DNA of 64,000 nt from Thermococcus sp. (GTDB taxonomy: Archaea; Methanobacteriota_B; Thermococci; Thermococcales; Thermococcaceae): positions 33,923-97,922 of the forward strand of contig NZ_JACDNS010000008.1 in assembly GCF_017656495.1 (NCBI RefSeq), read 5' to 3'. The notes under the pieces are model-generated. The model ran no database searches. It was not told the origin of the DNA and worked only from the letters and a program-made list of their open reading frames with translations. A program made the position numbers and the translations under genes. Shown here one piece after another: positions 42,000 to 51,389 of this stretch (position 1 is the first letter of the stretch; each line of letters starts with the position of its first letter).

Positions 42000-42739
42000 T
42001 CCAGCCCCTCCAGTTCAACGTTAACTATGACCCTCCATTTGCTATCAACATTTCCCTCTCTGGGCATTGTTGGATCGAGGAGAATATAGTTCCTTGTTTT
42101 TGGCTTTGGTAAGTCAATATTTACTCCAAAATAGTCACATAGATAGCCGAGCCTTCTTATGACGGCAGAATTATTCATTCTCAACGCATACTCTCTGAGC
42201 TTTTCTGTGTCAAGTTCCTCCCTGAAGGCTTTAGCAACCTCAATTATTCCCCCGCAATATCTCGGTTTATCTAAGCAGTCCACTACAGTCTTTTCCCTGT
42301 CTGTTATAGGTACTTGGAATTCTTCGATCCAGACTTTTTCAATACCGAAGAATTTCTCAGGCTTTATTCTGACGATTTTATATCTAACTCCAAAAATTCT
42401 AAGATCTTGTCTTTTCTTTCTTGCTGTCGTCTGGACGAATACAGTGTTGGGAATTTGCTCGGTAAAGCCGTGATAATTGAGGGCTGACCAATAAGCTATG
42501 GCTGAGGGCTTTACAAGGAGTGAACCTATTATGAACTCATGAAGTGTGTATTCTCCTTTTTCTGCTCCTAGAGGAATGATGATGTATTTTCCTTTTTCAA
42601 TTCTTTCAACCCAGCCTCTTTTTTCGAGTCTGCTGAGGAGAACTTTTAGGGCGTTTTTGTCGATTCCTGTTATCTTAGCTGCTTCATCTATGGTGAATAT
42701 CTTCTTTCTTGCGAGTTTGTTGAGCAGTTCGATTCTCAT
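41996..42739 (-). CDS. AbiEi-type antitoxin / transcriptional regulator
   Basis: A 247-residue protein with an N-terminal winged-helix (LARKKIFTIDEAAKITG, ALKVLLSRLEKRGWVER) and an AbiEi_4-type C-terminal domain ending in PREGNVDSKWRVIVNVE. These antitoxins repress their own promoter. A palindrome at 42754-42771 lies just upstream, between the TATA-like aaaaatatac (about 42777-42786) and ggtgg. Cognate toxin AbiEii follows with a 4-nt overlap. Confidence 0.85.
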   Translation of the reverse strand: MRIELLNKLARKKIFTIDEAAKITGIDKNALKVLLSRLEKRGWVERIEKGKYIIIPLGAEKGEYTLHEFIIGSLLVKPSAIAYWSALNYHGFTEQIPNTVFVQTTARKKRQDLRIFGVRYKIVRIKPEKFFGIEKVWIEEFQVPITDREKTVVDCLDKPRYCGGIIEVAKAFREELDTEKLREYALRMNNSAVIRRLGYLCDYFGVNIDLPKPKTRNYILLDPTMPREGNVDSKWRVIVNVELEGLE

Positions 42740-42753
42740 AATTATCCACCATA

Positions 42754-42771
42754 GTTAACAATTTTGGTAAC
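42754..42771. promoter_or_regulatory. AbiEi operator candidate 1
   Basis: GTTAACAATTTTGGTAAC is an inverted repeat with GTTA/TAAC outer arms and CAA/TTG inner arms. It lies 14-32 nt upstream of the AbiEi start, downstream of the TATA box. The half site ATTTTGGTAAC recurs upstream of the second AbiEi and of ATPase copy 2. Confidence 0.5.
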
Positions 42772-42854
42772 TTTGGTGTATATTTTTGAGATTCATCTTA
42801 TTAAATCTTTTGGGCTATGGTTTTTCCGTCTCTTGAACACTCTTATCGTCAGCT

Positions 42855-43706
42855 CTAGAGATATCCCTTTTCCTTTAAATACTCTCCCAAAGCTTCTCTC
42901 CAATGTCTCATTCTTAAACCAAGCTTTTCCAGTTTTTCATTCTTCAATGCTGAAAACATTGGCCTCTTCGCTAACCTCCTCAGCTCGCTTGACTTTATAG
43001 GCTTCACTTCAACATCCCAGCCTAAAATCTCAAATATTGCTCTTGTAAATTCATACCAGCTGCAATATCCTTCATTCACAACGTGATAGATTCCAAACCT
43101 TGGCTTTAGCTCTAAGAACTTCTTTAACATCCTCGCAACATCCTTAGTATAAGTAGGACTCATGAACATGTTATCAACAACTCTAATCTCTTCTCCTCTC
43201 TTAGCCTTCTGAATCATGAACTCAACGAAGTTTCCGCCTTTTCCGCTTGCTCCAGCCTTTCCATACAGGCTTGCAACCCTTATAATATAGTACTTTTTAG
43301 AATAATTTCTCGTAAAAATCTCTCCAGCATATTTACTTAAACCATAAACATTCAGCGGATTCGGAGCATCTTCCTCAGTGTAAGGCTCTCCTTTAGTTCC
43401 GTCAAAAACATAATCTGTACTGATATAAACATTAACAGCATCAATTTCGTTGGCTATTCTTGCAACGTTTAGAGCTCCAATTGTATTAACTTGAAACGCT
43501 TTCTCTGGATAAAGCTCGGCATCATCAACTCTGACATAAGCTGCTGTATTGATTATCACTTCAGGCTTAAGCTCTTTCAAAATCTTCAAGCTCTCAAAAT
43601 CAGTAACATCTAAATCTTTGTGAGTTAGCGGAATCGCTTCTTCTCCAAAGACTTCAGCTAAATCCGTTCCTAACTGTCCATTCGCTCCGATTATTGCAAC
43701 CTTCAT
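42855..43706 (-). CDS. rmlD: dTDP-4-dehydrorhamnose reductase
   Basis: A 283-residue short-chain dehydrogenase with the N-terminal NADPH-binding motif VAIIGANGQLGTDL, the catalytic YGLSKYAGE (YxxxK) and STDYVFDGTKG. This is the RmlD pattern: it reduces dTDP-4-keto-L-rhamnose to dTDP-L-rhamnose. It is fourth in the order rmlA-B-C-D on the - strand, 10 nt after rmlC. The product likely feeds the rhamnosyltransferase-like GT2 at 31320. Confidence 0.94.
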   Translation of the reverse strand: MKVAIIGANGQLGTDLAEVFGEEAIPLTHKDLDVTDFESLKILKELKPEVIINTAAYVRVDDAELYPEKAFQVNTIGALNVARIANEIDAVNVYISTDYVFDGTKGEPYTEEDAPNPLNVYGLSKYAGEIFTRNYSKKYYIIRVASLYGKAGASGKGGNFVEFMIQKAKRGEEIRVVDNMFMSPTYTKDVARMLKKFLELKPRFGIYHVVNEGYCSWYEFTRAIFEILGWDVEVKPIKSSELRRLAKRPMFSALKNEKLEKLGLRMRHWREALGEYLKEKGYL

Positions 43707-43716
43707 ATTGAATCAC

Positions 43717-44274
43717 CTAAAACAGCTCATCTCTCTCAATTAGCTCCCTTAAAGTTGGCAATCTCTGATCTTTAGGAGAAACTATTGGATTTTCAACTGG
43801 CCACTGAATATTTACATCAGGATCATTCCAAATTAACCCTCCTTCATAATCAGGAGCATAAACGTTGTCCACCTTATACACAACTTCAGCAACATCGCTC
43901 AGCACAACAAACCCATGAGCAAAGCCCCTTGGGATGTAGAGCTGATATTTATTGAATTCTGAAAGAATAACGCCAACATATTTTCCGAAGGTTGGGGAGT
44001 TCTTCCTTAAATCTACAGCAACATCGTAAATAACTCCTCTAATGCACCTCACTATTTTTGCCTGAGCATAAGGTTCTTTCTGGAAGTGCAATCCTCTGAG
44101 AACACCATACTTAGACATTGAGTGATTATCTTGGACAAACTCTCCTTTTATTCCAGCTTTTTCAAAATCTGGTTTTTTGTAAGTCTCCATGAAAAAGCCT
44201 CGTTCGTCTTCAAAGACCTTGGGCTTAATTAAAATCACGTCTGGGATTTCCAACCTTTTGAATTCGAACGGCAT
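43717..44274 (-). CDS. rmlC: dTDP-4-dehydrorhamnose 3,5-epimerase
   Basis: A 185-residue cupin enzyme. VFEDERGFFMETYKKP, the substrate-binding FVQDNHSMSKYGVLRGLH with the catalytic His and the following YIPRGFAHGFVVLSD are diagnostic of RmlC, the 3,5-epimerase of dTDP-4-keto-6-deoxyglucose. The start is the ATG at 44274, after gaggtgg, giving MPFEFKRLE; the longer frame overlaps the end of rmlB further. It is part of rmlABCD. Confidence 0.94.
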   Translation of the reverse strand: MPFEFKRLEIPDVILIKPKVFEDERGFFMETYKKPDFEKAGIKGEFVQDNHSMSKYGVLRGLHFQKEPYAQAKIVRCIRGVIYDVAVDLRKNSPTFGKYVGVILSEFNKYQLYIPRGFAHGFVVLSDVAEVVYKVDNVYAPDYEGGLIWNDPDVNIQWPVENPIVSPKDQRLPTLRELIERDELF

Positions 44275-44276
44275 TG

Positions 44277-45278
44277 TTACCACCTCAGCTTCCAAGGTGT
44301 TGGATGAAGGACTTTTTCATTAACTAATGACCTCCACCACCACTCATTGTTCAGATACCACTCGACTGTCTTTTTGATTCCTTTCTTAAACTTGTGCTTT
44401 GGTTTCCAACCAAGCTGCTCTCTAATCTTTGACGAATCCAGGCTATATCTCAAATCATGTCCTGGCCTATCTTCAACGAACTCAATTAAATCCTCCTTCT
44501 TGCCCATGAGCTTTAAGATGGTTTTCACGACTTCAAGGTTGGTTTTTTCTTCTCCAGCTGAAATGTTGTAAACCTCTCTCTTTTCACCTTTCTCCAAGAC
44601 GAGCTCCACGGCTTCGCAGTGATCCAAAACGTAAAGCCAATCCCTAACGTTTTGGCCTGTGCCATAAATTGATATCTTCAGGTTCATGCTCGCTCTGATT
44701 ATTGTTTTTGGAATGAGCTTTTCAGGGAACTGATAAGGGCCATAATTGTTGGTGCACCTCGTTATTGAAGCATTCAGATTGTATGTTCTTGCGTAGCCCA
44801 AAACTAACATATCACCTGCAGCTTTACTTGCCGAATATGGGGAAGAGGGCATTAATCTATCCTCTTCAGTGAAGGAACCTTCAATTATGTCTCCATAAAC
44901 TTCATCCGTGCTGATATGAACAAACCTAACTTCTGGATTAAACTTTCTAATTGCCTCTAAAAGAGTGTAAACACCTAGAATATTGCTCTCTATAAATGCA
45001 TATGGGTTTGAGATGCTTCTATCCACATGACTCTCTGCTGCAAAATTAATCACTGCATCGACTTCTTTAATGAGCTTTGAAACAAGCCCAAAATCGTTTA
45101 TATCTCCTTTAACAAAAGTGTATCGTGGATCATCTTCGATATCTTTCAAGTTTGCCAAGTTCGAACCGTAGCCAAGCTTATCTAAATTTATCACTTCCCA
45201 GTCTTTGTGCTTCTCTAAGATGTAATGTATGAAATTGCTCCCAATGAATCCTGCACCACCGGTTACCAATATTTTCAT
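44277..45278 (-). CDS. rmlB: dTDP-glucose 4,6-dehydratase
   Basis: A 333-residue extended SDR enzyme with the NAD-binding GGAGFIGSNF, the HISTDEVYGD segment with the catalytic Asp-Glu, YSASKAAGD (YxxxK) and RCTNNYGPYQFPEKL. It converts dTDP-glucose to dTDP-4-keto-6-deoxyglucose. Its 3' end is 2 nt from the rmlC start, whose ribosome binding site lies within the rmlB end. It starts 9 nt after rmlA. Confidence 0.95.
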   Translation of the reverse strand: MKILVTGGAGFIGSNFIHYILEKHKDWEVINLDKLGYGSNLANLKDIEDDPRYTFVKGDINDFGLVSKLIKEVDAVINFAAESHVDRSISNPYAFIESNILGVYTLLEAIRKFNPEVRFVHISTDEVYGDIIEGSFTEEDRLMPSSPYSASKAAGDMLVLGYARTYNLNASITRCTNNYGPYQFPEKLIPKTIIRASMNLKISIYGTGQNVRDWLYVLDHCEAVELVLEKGEKREVYNISAGEEKTNLEVVKTILKLMGKKEDLIEFVEDRPGHDLRYSLDSSKIREQLGWKPKHKFKKGIKKTVEWYLNNEWWWRSLVNEKVLHPTPWKLRW

Positions 45279-45287
45279 GTTTCCACC

Positions 45288-46346
45288 TCAAAGCGTCAAT
45301 TGTGAATTGTCTCCAATTATTAATCTTCTTCCAATTGGATGATTGTTCTGCTCTAAAATCTTCACATTTCTCCCAATTAAGCTTTCAACTATTCTACCAC
45401 CACACCTAATTTCGCTTCCCTCTAAAATTACTGAATCTTCAATCTCAGTATTTTCAATAACACAGTTATTTCCAATGCTCGTGTAGGGCCCAATGTAGGC
45501 ATTTCTAATCTTACAGTTCTTTCCAATTATTGCTGGGCCTTTGATAACTGTGTTCTCATCAATTTCAGTTCCTTCCTCAATGACTACTCTTCCAATAATT
45601 TTTGCCCTGGTTTCTACTCTTATGTCCCTCTCAATATCATCCAAAATCAATCTGTTTGCATCCAAAATGTCCTCCGGCTTTCCTGTATCTTTCCACCAGC
45701 CAGTGACCTTTGTCCATCCAACTTTATAGCCGTGGTCAATAAGCCATTGAATGGCATCAGTAATTTCTAATTCACCACGCCAAGATGGCTTTAAGTGTTT
45801 AACGGCCTCATGAATTATTGGCTTGAAGAAGTATATTCCCACTAATGCTAAATTGCTTGGAGGAACTTTTGGCTTTTCAATCAAGCGTTTAATTGTCTTT
45901 CCATCCTCGCTAAGCTCAGCCACACCAAACTGCTGGGGATTTGGAACTTCACACAGTAAAATGCTTGCATCGAAATCTCCTTTTTTAAAGTGCTCTAAAT
46001 GCCTTACAATGCCTTCCCTGAGTATGTTATCACCAAGATACATCACAAAATCATCATCTCCCAAATAATCTCTTGCAACTTTTATTGCATGGGCTAGTCC
46101 AAGAGGTTCTCCCTGATAAATAAACTTAATGCTAGCGTCCCACTCAACACTCATAACAGTCTTCTTAACCTGCTCAGCATTTGGTCCAATGATAATTCCA
46201 ATATCATGAATTCCAGCCTCAATAACGTCTTCAATAGCATAAAACAAAACCGGTTTGTTTGCAACTGGAATTAGTTGTTTCTGCTGAGAATATGTTAAAG
46301 GTCTGAGCCTAGTTCCATGACCACCTGAAAGGATTAACGCCTTCAT
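45288..46346 (-). CDS. rmlA: glucose-1-phosphate thymidylyltransferase (long, archaeal type)
   Basis: A 352-residue enzyme with the nucleotide-binding GGHGTRLRPLTYSQQKQL, YLGDNILREG and EKPKVPPSNLALVG, and a C-terminal left-handed beta-helix of hexapeptide repeats (GKNCKIRNAYIGPYTSIG). It makes dTDP-glucose from dTTP and glucose 1-phosphate. The long form with a hexapeptide tail is typical of archaea. It is the first gene of rmlABCD, preceded by ggtggg and a TATA-like tttttaaaaatata (46365-46378). Confidence 0.94.
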   Translation of the reverse strand: MKALILSGGHGTRLRPLTYSQQKQLIPVANKPVLFYAIEDVIEAGIHDIGIIIGPNAEQVKKTVMSVEWDASIKFIYQGEPLGLAHAIKVARDYLGDDDFVMYLGDNILREGIVRHLEHFKKGDFDASILLCEVPNPQQFGVAELSEDGKTIKRLIEKPKVPPSNLALVGIYFFKPIIHEAVKHLKPSWRGELEITDAIQWLIDHGYKVGWTKVTGWWKDTGKPEDILDANRLILDDIERDIRVETRAKIIGRVVIEEGTEIDENTVIKGPAIIGKNCKIRNAYIGPYTSIGNNCVIENTEIEDSVILEGSEIRCGGRIVESLIGRNVKILEQNNHPIGRRLIIGDNSQLTL

Positions 46347-46364
46347 ATCTAACCCACCGTATTA

Positions 46365-46378
46365 TATTTTTAAAAATA
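46365..46378 (-). promoter_or_regulatory. TATA box for rmlABCD
   Basis: On the - strand the AT-rich element tttttaaaaatata lies about 20-33 nt upstream of the rmlA start, in the 41-nt gap after aglB. It marks a probable promoter for the rml genes. Confidence 0.45.
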
Positions 46379-46387
46379 TTAAAAGCT

Positions 46388-48679
46388 TCACTCCTTCCTA
46401 AACACCCCTCTATCCACAATCTTCTTTCCTTCAGCATAAGCATACCTTATCACAGTTCCATTAACTTGATCCTTCAGCAGTATGAACTCTGTCTTACCTT
46501 TTACTGAATACCACTTCTTAAAGACTTGTGTTCCATTCTCCAAATAACCAAAAACACCTAAGCCTGTCCCAGTAGCATTTTCAAACTTGAATATTATCTC
46601 ATTCTCCGTCTGCTCAACTGCAACATTAGGATGCCTGAACTTGAATATCTTGATGTAACCGCCGTCAGAGTAAACTAACTGATAGTCTTTTGAATATTCA
46701 TTTGTGAACATAAGCTTAGCTAAAGTGGTATTGAAAGTTTTCTCACTCATCAAAACGGCATAGCCGTAGTTTAAATTCAGATAAACATAAGCATCAGCAA
46801 CATTTTTCGTCGTGATATTGAGCTTTATAATGCTGTTCTTATACTCCAAGAAAGCCTCTTTAGGAGAAAACACCGCGGTTCCAGTGTTAATTAATATGCT
46901 CCATTCTTTTCCGGGCCTTGCTGTTATGGTATACTGTCCCTGCTGGAATATCAACGCTCCAACTTTTGAAACAAGCGGCAGAATTGCCAAGAAATAACCT
47001 TCTTTTGAAACATTAGCAGTATCCAAAATTGCTCCAAACTTAAGGGCAGTGTCATAGGAGACAATGGCATAATCAACTCCACGTGCCATTAGCTGATTGT
47101 TATTAACTTTTCCGAGATAATACAGAGCAACCCATTTGCTTGACCCTCCCTGGGCAATAGGAGACCTTCTTGCATAATAAGTTACCCAGTGTCCATAATC
47201 CCACCAAGACAAGACGACATCATTCTCGTTAGAGTTATCTTTCAGCCAAGTTAAAGCCTGAATCCAATGGTCGTTTATTAATGGCTTTTCAGCATAAACT
47301 TTCTCAAATCCCAAACCAGCACTTATTACTGGGATTACAACAAGCAAAGATACTGAAAGGGCCAAAGTCTTCCTCTCGTCTAATTTTGTAGACAATAGTC
47401 TGTGTAAGTTAACTAGTCCTACTCCACTCATTAGGGCAATAGCCATTGAACCAATAAATAAAAACCTTGTCCTATAGTAGACTATGAGTAAACTTGGAAA
47501 AATCAATCCTAAATGAAGAAAGTCTGAAATTTTTGGATTCTTAAACCTTAAAAAGTAGAAAGGTATCAAAAACGGCAGAATATTATATGCAGCAAATAAA
47601 TCTTTAAATGAAGTTTTTTGAATCTCCAAAATCGGCGCACTTCCAAATATCCAAGTTAATATTCCTTTCCAGAATTCCAAATATTTATTTAACATTAGGA
47701 AAATAATAACTGTTATAATAAAAGTAGATCCGATCAGACTAATATATTTTATTCTGGGATTCCTAATTTTACCCAATACACATAGAATTAGAATAAACAC
47801 CAAAGCTAAAGGAACTAATATCATTAGGTGACTCCAGAGATAGACATCCCTAATATTACCAAGATTTATTCCAAACTTTTTGGCTATCCATTCAAAACTT
47901 GTTGTCATTATACCATACCCATATTTTTCTCCAAGTCTAATAGCCAACAACGCACCTACCACTGTAGAAATCACTAAAACTATTGAATCCATAAAATGTT
48001 CCTTCTTATCAAGAAGAAATGTTCCAATTGCCATGAAAAATGCATTTGCCAATAAGAACACAAAAATCGGGTAATACCCCTGCCAGAATATTGCAGCCAA
48101 TCCGCTTGCAAAAGCTGGGATTAAGTAAAAAGCAAATCTCCTATATTTCCACTCTTCCATGCTCGCATATTTTATTGCCAGAGAAATCCCAAAGAGAGCA
48201 ACTGAATACCAGAAGAGCATGTAGTTGTCTCCTCTATAATAGTTTGCCATTGACCTAAAAACATGTCCAAACATTATAGACAAGAAAAACGCTGAAAAGA
48301 AAGCTTCTTTTTTCCCATAGAAGTTTAACATAGCAAGATAAAAGAAAATAATTGTCAGAACACCAAAAATTACAGGAGTTATCCTGAATGCATCATAGAG
48401 GGAAACTCCGAAAATCTTCAAAATTTTATAAACATAATACGGAGCCAAATACAAGCCGAGGGGATGAGAAATTTTAGTACCCCAAGGCCCACCTGCAATT
48501 GTCAAAAAATTAATCCATTTTCCGGCTTTCAAGCTCTCCTCAATATAAGCCAAATGAAAGTAGGGATCATAACCAAATAGATACTTATACCTCAAAGGAA
48601 TCACTCTAAAAACCGTAGCGATCAAAGTTATCAACGGCAGTGCAACTTTTGGCTCAAATACTTTTTCAAACCTTTTCAT
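46388..48679 (-). CDS. aglB: oligosaccharyltransferase STT3/AglB (short form)
   Basis: A 763-residue GT-C enzyme with about thirteen membrane helices and a periplasm-side C-terminal domain. Seen are the first acidic motif GYDPYFH (Asp38), YYRGDNY (Asp151) and the catalytic WWDYGHW at residues 492-498. It transfers the completed oligosaccharide from dolichol phosphate to Asn in N-x-S/T sequons. It is shorter than the AglB-L of Pyrococcus (about 970 residues) and has few C-terminal extra domains. The start ATG follows aggtgat. The following rml genes make one of the glycan sugars. Confidence 0.93.
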   Translation of the reverse strand: MKRFEKVFEPKVALPLITLIATVFRVIPLRYKYLFGYDPYFHLAYIEESLKAGKWINFLTIAGGPWGTKISHPLGLYLAPYYVYKILKIFGVSLYDAFRITPVIFGVLTIIFFYLAMLNFYGKKEAFFSAFFLSIMFGHVFRSMANYYRGDNYMLFWYSVALFGISLAIKYASMEEWKYRRFAFYLIPAFASGLAAIFWQGYYPIFVFLLANAFFMAIGTFLLDKKEHFMDSIVLVISTVVGALLAIRLGEKYGYGIMTTSFEWIAKKFGINLGNIRDVYLWSHLMILVPLALVFILILCVLGKIRNPRIKYISLIGSTFIITVIIFLMLNKYLEFWKGILTWIFGSAPILEIQKTSFKDLFAAYNILPFLIPFYFLRFKNPKISDFLHLGLIFPSLLIVYYRTRFLFIGSMAIALMSGVGLVNLHRLLSTKLDERKTLALSVSLLVVIPVISAGLGFEKVYAEKPLINDHWIQALTWLKDNSNENDVVLSWWDYGHWVTYYARRSPIAQGGSSKWVALYYLGKVNNNQLMARGVDYAIVSYDTALKFGAILDTANVSKEGYFLAILPLVSKVGALIFQQGQYTITARPGKEWSILINTGTAVFSPKEAFLEYKNSIIKLNITTKNVADAYVYLNLNYGYAVLMSEKTFNTTLAKLMFTNEYSKDYQLVYSDGGYIKIFKFRHPNVAVEQTENEIIFKFENATGTGLGVFGYLENGTQVFKKWYSVKGKTEFILLKDQVNGTVIRYAYAEGKKIVDRGVFRKE

Positions 48680-48760
48680 AAAGTATCACCTTAAAATCCT
48701 CGTTGTGATACCAATTGCTATTTTAAATGGGTAACTCACTCCTAAAAATGTTATCCCTAG

Positions 48761-48994
48761 CTAAATCTTGTGGTACCTCCCCGTCCTGAAGTACAGAGAT
48801 TCCAAGGAAGACACAACAGGAGCCATGCTCCAAACAGTCAGAACTAAATTAAACACTCCATACTCTGAAGTCGAAAAATACCTCGCTACTACCTCCCTGC
48901 TTAAAAACCCAAAGAACATTAAAATAACCGTTCCAGCAAAAACAATCCCCATCCCCCTAATAATCTTTTGCAAAGCCTTGCTTGCCTCGCTCAT
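48761..48994 (-). pseudogene. truncated flippase 5' end (remnant 1)
   Basis: About 78 codons matching the N-terminus of the intact flippase at 39632: MSEASKALQKIIRGMGIVFA, then FFGFLSREVVARYFSTSEYG. After about residue 55 the frame diverges and ends. The 27 nt upstream (CCTCAAAGCC followed by ATCATAATTAAAGGGTG) are identical to the sequence ahead of the intact flippase. It is probably untranslated or a non-functional stub left by recombination at this site. Confidence 0.8.
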
Positions 48995-49064
48995 TGGATT
49001 CACCCTTTAATTATGATGGCTTTGAGGACTTTAGGAATCTAAATACTGAGATAACAGATACTAA

Positions 49065-50378
49065 TCAGACATCAAAACACGCAAGGAACAGATAAACTGG
49101 GATCATCAAAGGATCAGTTGAAAAATCGTCTTTTGATAGAGTTACAACGTTTTTTATTTTCCCCACCCTAACCCTCAAAGGCTTAGCATTCCTTCTCCAC
49201 TTAACTTCAAAGCCAATACCATCCTTTGTTATCACGTCAATTTCACTTCCATTCCTCCAATAGCCAACGTCGTATTTTCTAGCCAAATGTGATGCAACGA
49301 CACTTTCAACCATCTTATCTTCACTCGGCTTCTCAATCAGGCACCAACGTGAAAAAAGATGATACAAAAATGGATCTATGAAATGGATTTTCTTCTCTTT
49401 TTTGAAATCTGGTTCAAGAGTGTTGGGGTTAAAGTACTGCAGAATCTTAAGGACAAAACTTTTTTCAAAAAATTCAACATAGCTAAAAACTGTTTTATGA
49501 GAACCAACTTCAACCTCTTTTGCAATTGTGTTCCATCCTACTGGAGATGGAACTCTCCCAAGGATGGCTTTTATTATCCTCTTTGCAATCTCTTCACTCT
49601 TCCCCAGTCTAATCAAATCTCCCCTGATCCAGGAGAGGTAAGTATCATAAGTCTCCTCACTTACTTTGCCTTTCTCAAGAATATCCTTCACGGCCCTTGG
49701 GAATCCACCACTCCTTAGATAAAGAATGAAAAGGCCATACAGTTCTTCTTTCCATGGGCGTAATTTTAGGCACTTTTCAATCTCAACAACGTCTTTAATC
49801 TTGGGAATCCTTGAGTAAAGCTCTGGCGCAGCAACTTTTACAAATTCCCTAAAGCTTAGAGGATACATGATAATATCCCTTCCTCTCCCCCTCCTTCCTG
49901 GAAAAGTTTCAACCTCACCTTTAAGATACATGCTGAGAGAGCCCGTTAGAATTAGAACATCCCTTTTGAATTTCCCCATGTCAATGTAGAGCTTTATTGC
50001 TCTGAACCATTCCTTCGGAAATGTAATCTCATCCAAGAGAAAATAAGAGCTCTCAATTCCTTCAATCTTCCTGAACTCCATGTACTCATCCAAAACCTCC
50101 ATGAGCTCTTTGTAATCACTCAGGTAATCACACCGCACATAAAATATCGCTTTGGGATTAACTTCATTATCCAAGAGCTTTTTTATAACAAGCTTTAGGA
50201 GGGTTGTCTTACCCACTTGTCTTGGGCCAAATACGAAATTTAGAGAAAATGGCTCAAGTGAAATTTTTTCAATCGCTTCCGGAATCCATTTAATCCTGCT
50301 TTCTTTCCATTTGCTGTAGTCTTCATCTTCCTCTATAAATTCCTTCCCCTTCCACCATGGATTAAACTGTTCAATCAT
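49065..50378 (-). CDS. archaeal AAA ATPase with winged-helix and DUF4143-like domain (copy 2)
   Basis: A 437-residue paralogue of the gene at 11496. It has FNPWWKGKEF at the N-terminus (NPWW shared), Walker [20 protein letters not shown] as Walker B, a winged-helix region around NTIAKEVEVGSHKTV and the C-terminal nuclease-like NGSEIDVITKDGIGFEVKW. The ATG abuts a palindrome (50379-50399), and a second one lies at 50414-50432 with a TATA-like element between. This is the same promoter geometry as copy 1. It sits in an island with AbiE and PIN remnants. Function unresolved; a defence or maintenance role is inferred. Confidence 0.83.
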   Translation of the reverse strand: MIEQFNPWWKGKEFIEEDEDYSKWKESRIKWIPEAIEKISLEPFSLNFVFGPRQVGKTTLLKLVIKKLLDNEVNPKAIFYVRCDYLSDYKELMEVLDEYMEFRKIEGIESSYFLLDEITFPKEWFRAIKLYIDMGKFKRDVLILTGSLSMYLKGEVETFPGRRGRGRDIIMYPLSFREFVKVAAPELYSRIPKIKDVVEIEKCLKLRPWKEELYGLFILYLRSGGFPRAVKDILEKGKVSEETYDTYLSWIRGDLIRLGKSEEIAKRIIKAILGRVPSPVGWNTIAKEVEVGSHKTVFSYVEFFEKSFVLKILQYFNPNTLEPDFKKEKKIHFIDPFLYHLFSRWCLIEKPSEDKMVESVVASHLARKYDVGYWRNGSEIDVITKDGIGFEVKWRRNAKPLRVRVGKIKNVVTLSKDDFSTDPLMIPVYLFLACFDV

Positions 50379-50399
50379 GTTGGTATTTGTATTATCAAC
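50379..50399. promoter_or_regulatory. proximal operator of ATPase gene 2
   Basis: GTTGGTATTTG continues into TATTATCAAC, an inverted repeat with GTTGrTA arms, directly upstream of the ATG. Its centre (50389) is 34 bp from the distal operator centre (50423). Confidence 0.55.
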
Positions 50400-50413
50400 T
50401 CTTTAAAAATATT
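50400..50413 (-). promoter_or_regulatory. TATA box of ATPase gene 2
   Basis: On the - strand, aatatttttaaag lies between the two palindromes. Its centre is about 29 nt upstream of the ATG at 50378, implying a leaderless transcript. Confidence 0.5.
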
Positions 50414-50432
50414 TTGGTAATGCTATTACCAA
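50414..50432. promoter_or_regulatory. distal operator of ATPase gene 2
   Basis: TTGGTAATGCTATTACCAA is an inverted repeat with 8-bp perfect arms TTGGTAAT/ATTACCAA around GCT. Confidence 0.6.
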
Positions 50433-50535
50433 CATTGTGTCTCAAATATTGTTCAGTTCATACAGCCTGAAAGTGCCCAGATAAAGAAATAAAAAACGGA
50501 GTTTAAGGATGATCAATAAGTTTTTGAAATGTGTG

Positions 50536-50577
50536 AAAACAATTCCCATCCCTTGCAATCTTCTGCCGCTCGCTCAT
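50536..50577 (-). pseudogene. flippase 5'-end remnant 2
   Basis: About 42 nt beginning ATGAGCGAG, then CGGCAGAAGATTGCAAGG and GGGAATTGTTTT. They align with codons 1-20 of the flippase with an internal deletion, and the preceding sequence has a GTGGGTCTC leader. The stub lies 34 nt after the frameshifted AbiEii, as the intact flippase lies 44 nt after the intact AbiEii. Confidence 0.55.
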
Positions 50578-50610
50578 GAGACCCACTTCCCTCTTTTGCC
50601 TTAAAATTTG

Positions 50611-51389
50611 TCATTTAAAAAGTTCTTCTATCCTGAAGCGCAGGCTTTCAATGAGCTCCTCCCAGTTCGGACGTAGCGTCTTGGGAATAAAGTGGTTGGT
50701 TGAATTGCCGATCTGACGGGCATTTTTCTTTGCCTGACTCAACCTGTTAATCAATCCGTCCCAAAAATCTCCCTCGATGTGGTAAAACTTTGTGGTAAGT
50801 TCCAAAGCTTTCAGGAATTTGTCCATCTCAAACTCCATGTTAAGAGCATGAAAACATCATAGATGTCCTTGCCCTCCATGCGGTTGTATAAAGTAACAAT
50901 CTTCTTTGCAAGCAGATCCTCTAAAGAATAAACCCTAAACATCGCGGGATAGCTATCAATGAATGGCGACTTCACCAGCTCAACCTTTGCTTCAATGTAT
51001 GGCGGTCTGCTGAGGTAAAACTCGACTTTTACCCTGTCTCTGTTGCCGAATGTATTGATATAATAACAGTCGGAGCGGAACGTTCTGTGGAGAATCCTTG
51101 GCCCTTTCACATTGAAGTCCTTAATTTTCTTCATTCCGTCAGTTATTTCCCTAGCTGAGGCCTCGACGTTGCCGTTGAAGTAGTCGATATCTATATCCTC
51201 CGAAAATCTTGCCGCTCCAATCTTAGCTAAATAAACTCTGTTGAGTGCAGTTCCTCCTTTTAGAATTGCTTTCTCACCAAAAATCTCCCACAGCCGACTT
51301 AAGAGCAATGAGATCTTCTCTTCCTTATCAACATAGTTTAGACCCAGTCCCGTCCTAGCAGCTGTGTATTTGAGTATCCTCTCATCCAT
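50611..51389 (-). pseudogene. AbiEii-type toxin, frameshifted
   Basis: The first 190 or so codons encode an AbiEii-like nucleotidyltransferase: KGGTALNRVYLAKIGAARFS and EDIDIDYF, then KVEFYLSRPP and YSLEDLLAKKIVTLYNRM. After KDIYDVFMLL the frame shifts (about 50826-50840). The remaining C-terminus (MEFEMDKFLKALEL to EELFK) continues in another frame to 50611. A one-base loss in CTCTTAACATGG explains it. The start ATG at 51389 overlaps the AbiEi end. The toxin is probably inactive unless the ATG at the break reinitiates. Confidence 0.78.
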
